From the NCBI GenBank assembly GCA_036655895.1, contig JAVVPF010000005.1:19401-83400 (forward strand): 64,000 bases of DNA, read 5' to 3'. The position numbers and the translations under genes are program-made. Shown in pieces: positions 24,461 to 33,602 of this stretch (position 1 is the stretch's first letter; every line of letters starts with the position of its first letter). This DNA is from Cloacibacillus sp. GTDB taxonomy: Bacteria; Synergistota; Synergistia; Synergistales; Synergistaceae. Below the pieces are notes generated by a model. That model was not told where the DNA came from. It was given only the letters and a program-made list of their open reading frames with translations, and searched no databases.

Positions 24461-24934
24461 ATGAGAGAGAAAAAGGAAAAGAAGATAAAAGAACAAGAGG
24501 GCTTCACGCTGTCAAACGCAGCGCCGCTTGAGCTTTCGCTCGGCGCGCTGCTGGGCGGCGCATCTTCCGCGCCGCGCGCGCGCGGCGCGGAAAATTCTGT
24601 TGACGCAGCAAGCGGCGAACGCGCCAAAAACGCAGCTGACGCCGCCGCCTCTTTCGCGCCTGAGGAGCGGCCGGCGCCCGCGGCAAAAGAGGCTAAGATC
24701 TCACGCGTATCGCTGAAGCGCGAGCGCGCGGGGCGAGGCGGACGCACCGTCACTCTCGTCATTCTGCCGGCAGGCTACAGCGGCGACAAAGAACTGCTTG
24801 CGAAGGAGCTGCGCAAAGGGCTCGGCTGCGGCTCCTCTATAGAAGAGGGAACGATAGTCTTGCAGGGCGATATTGCGGACAGAGCGGAGGCATGGTTTGC
24901 AAAAAAGGGCGTCGCAAAGATAGTCAAAGGGTGA
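24461..24934 (+). CDS. SUI1/eIF1-like translation factor (YciH family)
   Basis: A 157-aa protein whose C-terminal ~80 residues form a SUI1/eIF1 fold (R-A-G-R-G-G-R-T-V-T-L-V, then E-L-L-A-K-E-L-R-K-G-L-G-C-G and G-T-I-V-L-Q-G-D at the end). Bacterial YciH-type proteins can influence start-codon selection and are non-essential. The N-terminal ~85 residues are Lys/Glu-rich and then Ala/Pro/Arg-rich and probably disordered, longer than in the compact E. coli protein. GGGAG lies 9 bases before the ATG. It stands alone between unrelated genes. Confidence 0.85.
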   Translation: MREKKEKKIKEQEGFTLSNAAPLELSLGALLGGASSAPRARGAENSVDAASGERAKNAADAAASFAPEERPAPAAKEAKISRVSLKRERAGRGGRTVTLVILPAGYSGDKELLAKELRKGLGCGSSIEEGTIVLQGDIADRAEAWFAKKGVAKIVKG

Positions 24935-25067
24935 TTTTTGGCAAACGCGCGGCGACCGTGTGTTAAAAAAAGAGTTTATATGATTTGATTTATATTGACT
25001 AATTTAAAAGAGCATAATGCAAAGTAACGGCTTTACGGATTACCGGCCGTGCCGCCGCCTGCGGCGG

Positions 25068-27899
25068 TTATATTTTGTTTTCGAAGTCGTCTATCTTCAT
25101 AGGACGTGCGAAGTAGAATCCCTGTATGACGTCGCAGCCTACCGAACGCAGGAACGAAAGCTGGTCGTCGGTCTCCACGCCTTCGGCCACCACGAGGAAG
25201 TCAAGCCCGTGCGCGAGCGTGATGATCGTCTTTATCACCTCGTCGGCGCGAGCCCTGTCTGTGTCGCGCTGGAGCAGAAAGCCGCGGTCGAGCTTGATGA
25301 CGTCAAAAGGTATTTTAAGGAAGGTGCTGAGCGAGGAGTAGCCGCTTCCGAAATCGTCCATAGCTATTGAGAAGCCGGCTTTTTTGAGCCTCATGAAGAC
25401 GGGGATTATCATCGCCGTGCCGTCGGTGAGGATGTTTTCCGTGCATTCCACCTCAATGAGACCGTTTGGAAGGCCGTATTTTGCGGTCACCGCCTCAAGC
25501 TTCGCCGTAAAGTCGTGGTCGTAAAGGTGCATCCTGGAAAAATTGACCGCGATCGGCACCACGGCGCAGCCCGCCTTGATGCGCCGGCGCAGCATTTCGC
25601 AGACCTGCTCCAGTATGCAGAAATCAAGCCGTATTATCTGCCCGCTCTTTTCAAGCAGCGTTACGAAGCGGTCCGGCGGTATTGCGGCGGAGCCCTCCGG
25701 TATCCAGCGCGCGAGCGCCTCGCCGCCTATTATTTTTTCGGAAACGCTGTCATATTTGGGCTGGATGTAGGCTACGATCTCGCCGGCCGTCACCGCTGCG
25801 TCGAAGCTTGCGATAAGGGCCGCGTCCTCCATCAGCCTTCGGTGTATATCACCGTCAAAGACAGCGATATAGTTTTCAGTCTGCCCCTTCACCATGCGTT
25901 TTGCGGCGGCGGCGCAGTTCATCATCGTCTGCGGCGAAAGCGAGCGTTCTTCTATCTTATAAAGGCCGTAATTGATCGTGACCGACCTTTCATCAAGCTG
26001 CGATTTAAGTTCCTCCGTCATTTGTATGAGCCTGTCGCTCAGGCTTTCCGCGTCGTCCGAGCGCACGAGCGCCACAAAATGGTCGGCGTATATTCTTGAA
26101 AAGAGGTCGTTTGGAAAAGCCGCCGCGAATTTGTCCGCGATGAACTTCAGCAGCTCATCGCCGCTTTCCTTGCCGAATATCTCGTTGTAGAGCTGGAAGG
26201 TGGAGATGTCGAAATCTATGAGCCAGAGGCTGTCGTTTGCGCCGTCTTCGAGCCTTGCAGTAAGCGCTCGCTCAAAGCCTGCCTGCGAAAGCCTGCCGGT
26301 GAGGGCGTCGTTATAGAGCAGTCCCTGTATCTTTTTCATGGAGCCGTTTTTGGTGACGAAGGCAAAACCGAGCGCTACGGTAAGAGTGGCGAGGATGACG
26401 ATGCAAAGAAGCATGATGTCGGGCGGCATCTCGTCGATGACGGCGCGGATGTCGACCTTATTCTTTTCAACTATCTGGCGTATTACGATATTGTCTATCT
26501 CCTGCGAGGAGATGGCGTTCACGGTCTTGTTGAGAATGCTGAAAAGGTCGTGCGGGGCGCTCTTTCTGATGGCGATGGCCGCGTTCAGACTGTAGCCCTG
26601 CAATGCGACTGCGGAAAGGTCTTTATATTTTGCTTTTTTCAGCAGCATCTCCGCGGAGAAGGAGGTGAGCAGCGCCTGGTCCGTCACATTGTCGCAGACG
26701 CTGTCGGCGCATTCCCAAGCGGTTGTGAAATTTTTAAACTTGAAATTTTTGGTGGAGAGCTCTTTATAGGTGGAAAACCTGTCGACCACGGCTGTTGTGA
26801 GCTGCTCAGCCTCCAGGTACGGGACGCCGCTTTTGCGTACCACCACCCACGGCACCCTCATATAGATGTCTGTAAGGTAGAGGCCGTTCTGCTGCGCCTC
26901 CGCATAATCGTGGTTGAAGCTGGTGATTATGTCCGCCTCTTTTACGGAAAGCGTCGAGTGCGTATAATATTCGAAGCGCAGTCCAGTAGTCTCCGATATG
27001 CGCTCGAAAATATCCGCAACTATGCCGGAAAACTGACCGTTCTCGTCAAAGTATTCATACGGCTCCCAGTTGTCGTGGCAAAGCACCTTGAACGGCTTTG
27101 AGAGCCGGATATATTCCTTTTCATTGTTCGTGAAGGTGACAAAAGTGCTGTTGGTAGGCAGATGCTTGTCCATAAGCTCCTTGCTGAAAAATGGCCGCTG
27201 TATCTTTATCTCCGTAAGAGCTGCGCCAAGCTCTTTGAAAAGTTCCTTTTTCTTCGGGGAAACTGCGAAATAAAAGGGCTGCGGCGCGAACTTTGATAGC
27301 ACGCGGAAATCTTTTCCGGTGCGAATGCCTCCTGTGATGCCGGCGTCTATTTTTCCAGCGCCGATATCCTCCATCATGCGGTCTACGGTGTCGTAGCTTT
27401 TGGGAATGAAGGTGAATTTATTTTCCACGGCGAAGTCTTTGAATCTGTTAAGATTCAAATCGCTCGTATAGCCTACGGTCATGCCGTCGTAGGCGGAATA
27501 ATCGTTTTCTGCGATAGGGCTAGTGGCCGCGGTGAAAAGCGAAACGTGTCCTTCGCCGGCCGGTAGGGATGGAAAGAGCGCCTCCTTTGAGCGCCGGTTG
27601 GTCATAAACATACATCCGAGGAGGTCTATCTCGTCTCTTTGCAGCGCCTCGTAAAGTTCCGTAAGCGAGCCGTCGACGAATTGATATTTCCAGCCCGTAA
27701 AACGCGCGATATTTTGAAGGTAGTCGTAGTTATAGCCGCTGCGTTCGCCGCTTGCGCTCGTCTCCATATAGCCCGGCTGAGCGTACCAGCCTACGCGGAC
27801 GACGGAGCCGTCGCGCGCCTCCGCCGCGCCATGCCAGATCAAAAAGAGGGCGCAGAGGGCTGTGGACAAAAACGCGAATTTTTTTATGAGCGCGCGCAT
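25068..27899 (-). CDS. Periplasmic-sensor EAL phosphodiesterase with degenerate GGDEF
   Basis: A 943-aa inner-membrane signalling protein. After a signal peptide come two tandem solute-binding-protein (SBP_bac_3-like) sensor domains (about 34-250 and 275-490), a membrane helix near 505-525, a GGDEF domain and a C-terminal EAL domain. The GGDEF site reads R-I-Y-A-D-H-F near residue 601, so cyclase activity is unlikely. The EAL domain keeps GGEALARW (about 727), [15 protein letters not shown] and A-E-G-V-E-T, so it should hydrolyse c-di-GMP. The sensor probably binds an amino acid or small metabolite. Confidence 0.9.
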   Translation of the reverse strand: MRALIKKFAFLSTALCALFLIWHGAAEARDGSVVRVGWYAQPGYMETSASGERSGYNYDYLQNIARFTGWKYQFVDGSLTELYEALQRDEIDLLGCMFMTNRRSKEALFPSLPAGEGHVSLFTAATSPIAENDYSAYDGMTVGYTSDLNLNRFKDFAVENKFTFIPKSYDTVDRMMEDIGAGKIDAGITGGIRTGKDFRVLSKFAPQPFYFAVSPKKKELFKELGAALTEIKIQRPFFSKELMDKHLPTNSTFVTFTNNEKEYIRLSKPFKVLCHDNWEPYEYFDENGQFSGIVADIFERISETTGLRFEYYTHSTLSVKEADIITSFNHDYAEAQQNGLYLTDIYMRVPWVVVRKSGVPYLEAEQLTTAVVDRFSTYKELSTKNFKFKNFTTAWECADSVCDNVTDQALLTSFSAEMLLKKAKYKDLSAVALQGYSLNAAIAIRKSAPHDLFSILNKTVNAISSQEIDNIVIRQIVEKNKVDIRAVIDEMPPDIMLLCIVILATLTVALGFAFVTKNGSMKKIQGLLYNDALTGRLSQAGFERALTARLEDGANDSLWLIDFDISTFQLYNEIFGKESGDELLKFIADKFAAAFPNDLFSRIYADHFVALVRSDDAESLSDRLIQMTEELKSQLDERSVTINYGLYKIEERSLSPQTMMNCAAAAKRMVKGQTENYIAVFDGDIHRRLMEDAALIASFDAAVTAGEIVAYIQPKYDSVSEKIIGGEALARWIPEGSAAIPPDRFVTLLEKSGQIIRLDFCILEQVCEMLRRRIKAGCAVVPIAVNFSRMHLYDHDFTAKLEAVTAKYGLPNGLIEVECTENILTDGTAMIIPVFMRLKKAGFSIAMDDFGSGYSSLSTFLKIPFDVIKLDRGFLLQRDTDRARADEVIKTIITLAHGLDFLVVAEGVETDDQLSFLRSVGCDVIQGFYFARPMKIDDFENKI

Positions 27900-28259
27900 C
27901 GTTTACCTGCGGCCCCAAACGGGGCGCGGAGGAGGAAAGCAGAAAACCTGTATGGGGTTTTTTGATATTTTGCGAACCATTGTAGATTTCATGCCGTTCC
28001 CTTTCATATCAGCCGCAGTAATCGGCTCAACCTGGGATAATTTCGCGCGGGACACTCTCTCTACCTATTATATATCAGAAAGTGGTAAAATTTTTGCCGC
28101 GTTGAAACGACGTTCGCAATAACAATACGCGTTACGCTGCCCCCGACGTTCTTTTGTTATTAAAAGTAGTATACAATTTTCTATATGTAACAAAAATTTA
28201 TAAAATCTGGTCATCATAACAGATAATTATGTCAGCTTTATCTTTTGTGGGATTGTATC

Positions 28260-28288
28260 TTGACATTTAAAAATATCTAGAATATATT
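28260..28288 (+). promoter_or_regulatory. Promoter of the cobalamin riboswitch transcript
   Basis: TTGACA (28260-28265), exactly 17 bases, TATATT (28283-28288). The start site falls just before the riboswitch. Confidence 0.75.
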
Positions 28289-28297
28289 ACGAATCGT

Positions 28298-28458
28298 AAA
28301 AATTTAGCGTCTGAAACGCCAGGGAATTTGGTTGAACGCCAAAGCGGCCCCGCCACTGTAGCCATGACGAAATCGCGGTATCACTGAAAAAGCGGCATTT
28401 TTTGGGAAGATGCGAGAGTAGGGGGATTGGAAGCCAGGAGACCTGTTTCAGCCGACGA
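28298..28458 (+). ncRNA. Cobalamin riboswitch
   Basis: The hallmark elements of the B12 riboswitch occur in order: the G-G-G-A-A-T...G-G-T-T-G-A-A-C block, the GCGGCCCCGCCACTGT core (about 28343-28360), a variable peripheral arm with GGGAAGATGCGAGAG, and the closing GAAGCCAGGAGACCTG B12-box-like segment (28429-28445). It binds adenosyl- or another cobalamin and normally lowers downstream expression. No cobalamin gene follows; the next gene on this strand is the aconitase-family hydratase at 28805. Confidence 0.9.
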
Positions 28459-28527
28459 GAAAAGAATTCGCGCGGGCGGATGCTGTTTTTTGGACATCAC
28501 TGCATGTATTTGCAGAGGTCTTTAAGT

Positions 28528-28563
28528 GTTGTCTGCGCGGATATGGCAGGCGGCATTTTTTTT
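28528..28563 (+). terminator. Terminator downstream of the cobalamin riboswitch
   Basis: A 9-bp stem (GTTGTCTGC with GCAGGCGGC, three G-U pairs) and 9-base loop, then A and eight T. It is about 70 bases beyond the aptamer and could be its expression platform. The 240 bases from here to the hydratase start contain only a small AATATAC/GTATATT hairpin (28639-28656). Confidence 0.75.
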
Positions 28564-28804
28564 AGCTCCAGTTTGTGGAGCGCGCCTTTAGCATCTATCA
28601 CAATTAAATATATGACCGGATAAATGTAAGTAATAAATAATATACCAACGTATATTTTAGAGTTTACAAGACGTCTGGGTCATCAAATAAAAAGAAAGGA
28701 GCGCGCGGCTGTCGGATAAGTTCGGTCAAAAGGAATGTAAATAGTGTGAATTATTTAGCAAATTAGGGGAAATTTAAGAGAACAGCAAAAGGAGCTGGAA
28801 AAAT

Positions 28805-31141
28805 ATGATCAGGCTTATTGAAAATGGCGCTTATCTGCTTCATGGGAACGTGCTGGTGGAAGATATTGAAAGACAAAGCCTTGCGGAGATAGACGCGAAG
28901 GTGAGCGAAGCTGGTTTTACGCCGCTTGGCCTGCTGCCTGACGATAAAAGGAAGGCAGCGCGCGGGACGATATCCGCGGGCATCATAGCCGACCATAACA
29001 GCTCCGGCACGGAAGAGGATTATAAGATCCGCTTCGACAGCCTTGCGTCGCACGACATCACCTATGTCGGCATCATCCAGACGGCGATCGCAAGCGGAAT
29101 GAAAAAATTCCCCGTCCCCTATGTTATGACCAACTGTCATAATTCCCTCTGCGCCGTCGGCGGCACCATCAACGAGGACGACCACCTCTTTGGCCTCTCC
29201 GCCGCGAAAAAGTACGGCGGTGAGTTTGTACCGGCGCATCTTGCGGTCATCCACTCCTATGTGAGGGAGATGATGACAGGCTGCGGCAGAATGATATTAG
29301 GCTCGGACAGCCACACGCGCTACGGCGCCCTTGGAACGATGGGCGTGGGCGAAGGCGGCCCGGAGCTTGTAAAACAGTTGGTGGAGCGCACCTATGACTT
29401 CCCGCGCGCGGACGTTGTAGCCGTATACCTGACTGGCGCGCCGCACCCCGGCGTAGGCCCTCAGGACGTTGCGCTTGCTCTTATTGGCGCCGTTTTTAAG
29501 AATGGCTTTGTGAAAAATAAGGTGATGGAGTTTGTCGGCCCCGGCGTATCCAGCCTGCCCGTAGAATTTAGAAACGGCGTCGACGTGATGACGACGGAGA
29601 CTGCCTGCTGGACCTCGGTCTGGCGCACGGACGACAAAGTAGAAGAATATTTCCGCGTCCACGGCCGCCCCGAAGCCTACAAGAAACTCGACCCAGCTGA
29701 CGTCGCGTGGTATGACGCGGCCATCGTGGTGGAGCTCGACAAGATAAAGCCGATGATAGCGCTTCCGTTCCATCCCAGCAACGTCTATACAATAGAAGAA
29801 CTGTGCGCGAACCCGTACGAGATACTGAAAAAGGTCGAGGACGAGGCGCGCGACAGCCTTGAAAATCCAAATATAACGCTGAACCTTACGGACAAGATCT
29901 CAAAGGACGGCAAGATACATGTCGACCAGGGAATAATAGCCGGCTGCTCGGGCGGCACCTTTGACAACGTCGTAGCCGCCGCTCAGATACTTAAGGGACG
30001 CAACGTAGGCTGCGGGGAATTTTCCCTCTCCGTCTATCCGGGAAGCCAGCCCGCGATGCTTGAGCTTATAGGCAACGGTTCCATCGGAGATTTGATGGAG
30101 GCCGGGGCAGTGGTGAAGACGGCCTTCTGCGGCCCGTGCTTCGGCGCTGGCGACACTCCCTCGAACCACGGTTTCAGCATCCGCCATACAACGAGGAATT
30201 TCCCAAACCGCGAAGGCTCAAAGCCGGGAGACGGACAGATATCCTCGGTCGCGCTCATGGACGCGCGCTCCATCGCGGCGACCGCGGCAAATGGCGGCGT
30301 CCTCACTTCGGCTGCGGAGTTCTGTTCGCTGCTGCACGACGAGCCGTATAAATTCCGCGGCGACATATATGAGAAGAAGGTCTATCACGGTTTTGGAAAG
30401 GCCGACGAAAGCCAGGAGCTCGTCTACGGGCCAAACATACGCCCGTGGCCTGCCGTCTACCCGCTTACGGAAAATATCCTTCTCCGCGTCGCCTCAGTCA
30501 TAACCGACCCGGTCACTACCACCGACGAACTTATCCCCTCCGGCGAAACCTCGTCGCTGCGTTCCAATCCTATAAAGCTCGCGCAGTTCGCCCTTTCGCG
30601 CAAAGACCCCAAATATGTGGGGCGTGCTACGGCGGTGCAGGCGCTCAACGAAAACCGCATGGCGGCGCTTGACGAAAGAGAGCCGCTCAACGCGGAGACC
30701 AGGGCGCTGCTTGAATCCGTCGGCGAGAGCGAGATGCTCGGCAACACGATGATAGGGAGCGCTATCTTTGCGGTGAAGCCGGGAGACGGCTCCGCCCGCG
30801 AACAGGCCGCCTCCTCGCAGAAGGTGCTCGGCGGGCAGGCGAATTTCGCGGAAGAATACGCCACAAAGCGCTACCGCAGCAACCTTATCAACTGGGGCAT
30901 GATCCCCTTCATCGCGGACAAGGCTGACAGAGAGAAGTTCCGTGTCGACGACTGGGTGTTTATCGAGGGCATACGCCGCGCCGTAAAATACGGCGATGAG
31001 AGCGTCGAGGCGCTGATAATCGGAGCGGACGGCAAAAAAGAGACCATCACGCTCAAGATGCCCGGCCTTACGCAGGACGACCGCGATATCATCCTTGCCG
31101 GATGCCTGATGAACTACTACGCGAACGAAAACAAAGAATAA
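28805..31141 (+). CDS. Aconitase-family hydratase (YbhJ-like), probable aconitate hydratase
   Basis: A 778-aa aconitase-superfamily enzyme. The 4Fe-4S ligands are visible as G-C-S-G-G-T near residue 380 and F-C-G-P-C near 440, with the active-site L-G-S-D-S-H-T-R near 166. The swivel domain with S-S-L-R-S-N-P follows towards the C-terminus. It most resembles the YbhJ-type hydratases rather than AcnA or AcnB. Clustered with isocitrate dehydrogenase and citrate lyase, it is best read as interconverting citrate and isocitrate. AAAGGAG precedes the ATG. The cobalamin riboswitch 350 bases upstream may control it. Confidence 0.85.
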   Translation: MIRLIENGAYLLHGNVLVEDIERQSLAEIDAKVSEAGFTPLGLLPDDKRKAARGTISAGIIADHNSSGTEEDYKIRFDSLASHDITYVGIIQTAIASGMKKFPVPYVMTNCHNSLCAVGGTINEDDHLFGLSAAKKYGGEFVPAHLAVIHSYVREMMTGCGRMILGSDSHTRYGALGTMGVGEGGPELVKQLVERTYDFPRADVVAVYLTGAPHPGVGPQDVALALIGAVFKNGFVKNKVMEFVGPGVSSLPVEFRNGVDVMTTETACWTSVWRTDDKVEEYFRVHGRPEAYKKLDPADVAWYDAAIVVELDKIKPMIALPFHPSNVYTIEELCANPYEILKKVEDEARDSLENPNITLNLTDKISKDGKIHVDQGIIAGCSGGTFDNVVAAAQILKGRNVGCGEFSLSVYPGSQPAMLELIGNGSIGDLMEAGAVVKTAFCGPCFGAGDTPSNHGFSIRHTTRNFPNREGSKPGDGQISSVALMDARSIAATAANGGVLTSAAEFCSLLHDEPYKFRGDIYEKKVYHGFGKADESQELVYGPNIRPWPAVYPLTENILLRVASVITDPVTTTDELIPSGETSSLRSNPIKLAQFALSRKDPKYVGRATAVQALNENRMAALDEREPLNAETRALLESVGESEMLGNTMIGSAIFAVKPGDGSAREQAASSQKVLGGQANFAEEYATKRYRSNLINWGMIPFIADKADREKFRVDDWVFIEGIRRAVKYGDESVEALIIGADGKKETITLKMPGLTQDDRDIILAGCLMNYYANENKE

Positions 31142-31178
31142 CGCACGACGAAAATTTAAGGACGGGGAGATAAATATA

Positions 31179-32384
31179 ATGGAAAAAATCAAAATGACCA
31201 CGCCCATCGTAGAGATGGACGGCGACGAAATGACGAGAATACTCTGGCAGCAGATAAAGGATACGCTCATCCTGCCCTATGTAGATTTAAAGACGGAATA
31301 TTATGACTTGGGCCTCAAACATCGCGACGAGACGGACGACCAGGTGACGACAGCGTCGGCCGAAGCGACAAAGAGGCTCGGCGTCGCGGTGAAGTGCGCC
31401 ACAATCACCCCGAACGCGCAGCGCGTCGAGGAATACGGCCTTAAAAAACAGTGGAAGAGCCCCAACGGTACAATAAGGGCGATCCTTGACGGCACTGTAT
31501 TTCGCGCGCCCATCATGATAGACGGCATCAGCCCGACGGTGCGCACGTGGACGAAGCCCATCACAATAGCGCGCCACGCCTACGGCGACATCTATAAGGA
31601 CGTTGAGATGAACATCCCCTGCGCCGGGACGTTAAAGATGGTCTTTGAACCGGCAGACGGCGACGCCGCAAAGCGTCAGGAGGAGACGATCTTCGACTAT
31701 AAGGCGCCTGGCATCGCGATGGGTATGCACAACCTCGAAAAATCAATATCGAGCTTTGCGCGCGCCTGCTTCAAATACGCGCTCGACACCAAGCAGGATC
31801 TCTGGTTTTCAACAAAGGACACCATCTCAAAGAAATACGACCAGACCTTCAAGCTCATCTTTGAAGAGATATTCGAGAAGGAATATAAGGATGCCTTTGA
31901 GAAGGCCGGCATCACATACTTCTATACCCTTATCGACGACGCGGTGGCGCGCGTCATCCGCTCCGAGGGCGGCTTCATCTGGGCCTGCAAAAACTACGAC
32001 GGCGACGTAATGTCCGACATGGTGGCGACCGCCTTCGGAAGCCTCGCAATGATGACCTCAGTTCTCGTCTCCCCGAGCGGCATCTATGAATACGAGGCGG
32101 CTCACGGAACGGTGACGCGCCATTATTACCAGCATCTTGAGGGACGCAGCACCTCGACGAACCCGATGGCCACCATCTTCGCGTGGAGCGGCGCGCTGCG
32201 CAAACGCGGAGAGCTGGACGGCAACGCAGAGCTGGCGCAGTTCGCGGACCGGCTCGAAAAAGCGTCGATAGCCACGATAGAGGTCGGTGAAATGACGAAA
32301 GATCTATTCACCATAGCTGACATTCCCAATAAGAAATCGCTGACCTCAGAAGAATTCCTTAACGCGATAGCGGCGAGGCTCTAA
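31179..32384 (+). CDS. icd: NADP-dependent isocitrate dehydrogenase, eukaryotic type
   Basis: A 401-aa type II isocitrate dehydrogenase, closer in layout to human IDH1/2 than to E. coli Icd. The start [11 protein letters not shown], the substrate loop S-P-N-G-T-I-R and the [10 protein letters not shown] coenzyme motif with its Arg-His pair (NADP preference) are present. It interconverts isocitrate with 2-oxoglutarate, CO2 and NADPH. It follows the hydratase by 37 bases and precedes citDEF, so 2-oxoglutarate and citrate are linked in one transcription unit. GGGGAG precedes the ATG. Confidence 0.95.
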   Translation: MEKIKMTTPIVEMDGDEMTRILWQQIKDTLILPYVDLKTEYYDLGLKHRDETDDQVTTASAEATKRLGVAVKCATITPNAQRVEEYGLKKQWKSPNGTIRAILDGTVFRAPIMIDGISPTVRTWTKPITIARHAYGDIYKDVEMNIPCAGTLKMVFEPADGDAAKRQEETIFDYKAPGIAMGMHNLEKSISSFARACFKYALDTKQDLWFSTKDTISKKYDQTFKLIFEEIFEKEYKDAFEKAGITYFYTLIDDAVARVIRSEGGFIWACKNYDGDVMSDMVATAFGSLAMMTSVLVSPSGIYEYEAAHGTVTRHYYQHLEGRSTSTNPMATIFAWSGALRKRGELDGNAELAQFADRLEKASIATIEVGEMTKDLFTIADIPNKKSLTSEEFLNAIAARL

Positions 32385-32389
32385 AAATC

Positions 32390-32423
32390 AAAGGGCGCGC
32401 CCGCAGGACGGGACGCGCCCTTT
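32390..32423 (+). other. Intercistronic hairpin between icd and citD
   Basis: A perfect 10-bp stem (AAAGGGCGCG with CGCGCCCTTT) whose loop holds a further CCCG/CGGG pair. Only three T follow, so it is likely to attenuate or stabilise the message rather than fully stop it. Confidence 0.6.
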
Positions 32424-32449
32424 CGCTCATCTGAAAGGTGGCCATAACG

Positions 32450-32713
32450 ATGAAACTGCTAAAGAATGCGGCGGCGGGAACGCTTGAATCCTCCGACTGC
32501 CGCGTCTGCGTATCTCCGGCAGACGGCGTGATCCTGGAATACAACGGAGCAAACAGCGTCATCTTTGCCGACAGGACAAAAAAACTTGTCGACGATGTGC
32601 TGAAAGAAAATGATTTAAGCGGCGCAAAAATCACCATACAGGACCAGGGCGCCATAGAGATAACGATAAGGGCGCGGCTTGAATGCGCCTTAGAACGCGC
32701 GGCGGAGGAATAA
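32450..32713 (+). CDS. citD: Citrate lyase acyl carrier protein (gamma subunit)
   Basis: An 87-aa CitD. The conserved A-A-A-G-T-L-E-S-S-D-C-R-V start carries the Ser that receives the phosphoribosyl-dephospho-CoA arm, which carries the acetyl group during citrate cleavage. ATG 32450 fits known CitD N-termini and has AAAGGTGG upstream; the in-frame GTG at 32438 is less likely. It is followed by citE after 4 bases. The enzymes that build and acetylate the arm (CitG, CitX, CitC) are not in this window. Confidence 0.93.
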   Translation: MKLLKNAAAGTLESSDCRVCVSPADGVILEYNGANSVIFADRTKKLVDDVLKENDLSGAKITIQDQGAIEITIRARLECALERAAEE

Positions 32714-32717
32714 AGAT

Positions 32718-33602
32718 ATGAAAGCCACTCGTTCAATGCTCTATATCCCCGGGGACGCTCCGGGGATGATCCAGCACGCGCCCATCTTCGGCTGCGACAG
32801 CATCCTGCTCGACCTGGAGGACGCAGTCGCGCTCACAGAAAAGGACAGCGCCCGCAAAATGGTTGCGACCTTCCTTTCGAGGTTCGATTTTAAAGACCTC
32901 TTTGTAACAGTCAGAATAAACGGCGCCGACACCGAATTTTTTGAAAAAGATCTGGAAGCGGTGGTCCCCTGTCGTCCCGACGCCGTGCGGCTGCCCAAGT
33001 GCAACGGCCCGCAGGATATTCTCGCCGCCGACAGGCGCATCTCCGAAATAGAAGAAAAAAACGGCATCGAACCCGGAACGGTGAAGCTTCACGCCATGAT
33101 AGAGACGGCGCTCGGCCTTGAGCGGTGCTTTGAGACGGCGACGGCCTCCCCGCGCGTCACGGCGCTCACGATAGGCGGGCAGGACTTCACCGCCGACATG
33201 GGCGTGCAAAAGACAAAAGAGGGGCGCGAGCTTTTCTACGCAAGATGCCGCATAGTCGCAGCCGCCCACGCAGCGGGCGTTGATTCCTACGACACCGTGT
33301 GGGCCGACCTTCAGGACAACGAAGGACTGCTGCGCGAATCGAAAGAAATAGTCGGCTTAGGCTTCACCGGAAAAGCCTGCATCCATCCCAGCCAGGTGGC
33401 GACCATCCACAAGGCATTCATACCAGCCGAAAAAGAGCTGCGCCGCGCGCTGCGCGTCGTCGAGGCGGCGGAAGCCGCAAAACGCGAAGGCAAGGGCGTC
33501 ATCTCCGTCGACGGCAAAATGGTCGACGCGCCGGTAGTCGCGAGATCCGTGCATCTTCTCGAACTCGCCGAGCTTTACGGCATTGAAAGAGGTGGATTCT
33601 AA
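32718..33602 (+). CDS. citE: Citrate lyase beta subunit
   Basis: A 294-aa HpcH/HpaI-type TIM-barrel protein. Landmarks are M-L-Y-I-P-G-D near the start, L-D-L-E-D-A-V (metal/acyl binding) near residue 33, A-M-I-E-T-A-L-G near 130, G-G-Q-D-F-T-A-D-M-G and the CitE-type C-I-H-P-S-Q near 225. It cleaves citryl-ACP into acetyl-ACP and oxaloacetate. GGAGG is 9 bases before the ATG. Its stop overlaps the citF start (TAATG). Confidence 0.95.
   Translation: MKATRSMLYIPGDAPGMIQHAPIFGCDSILLDLEDAVALTEKDSARKMVATFLSRFDFKDLFVTVRINGADTEFFEKDLEAVVPCRPDAVRLPKCNGPQDILAADRRISEIEEKNGIEPGTVKLHAMIETALGLERCFETATASPRVTALTIGGQDFTADMGVQKTKEGRELFYARCRIVAAAHAAGVDSYDTVWADLQDNEGLLRESKEIVGLGFTGKACIHPSQVATIHKAFIPAEKELRRALRVVEAAEAAKREGKGVISVDGKMVDAPVVARSVHLLELAELYGIERGGF

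Noticed and set aside
26070..26110. Active diguanylate cyclase site in the GGDEF domain
   Set aside because: The signature is R-I-Y-A-D-H-F; the Gly-Gly-Asp/Glu-Glu residues needed for catalysis are missing.
28402..28623. 73-codon open frame across the cobalamin riboswitch
   Set aside because: It overlaps the riboswitch core and the terminator, has no convincing Shine-Dalgarno and unusual composition; explained by RNA structure.
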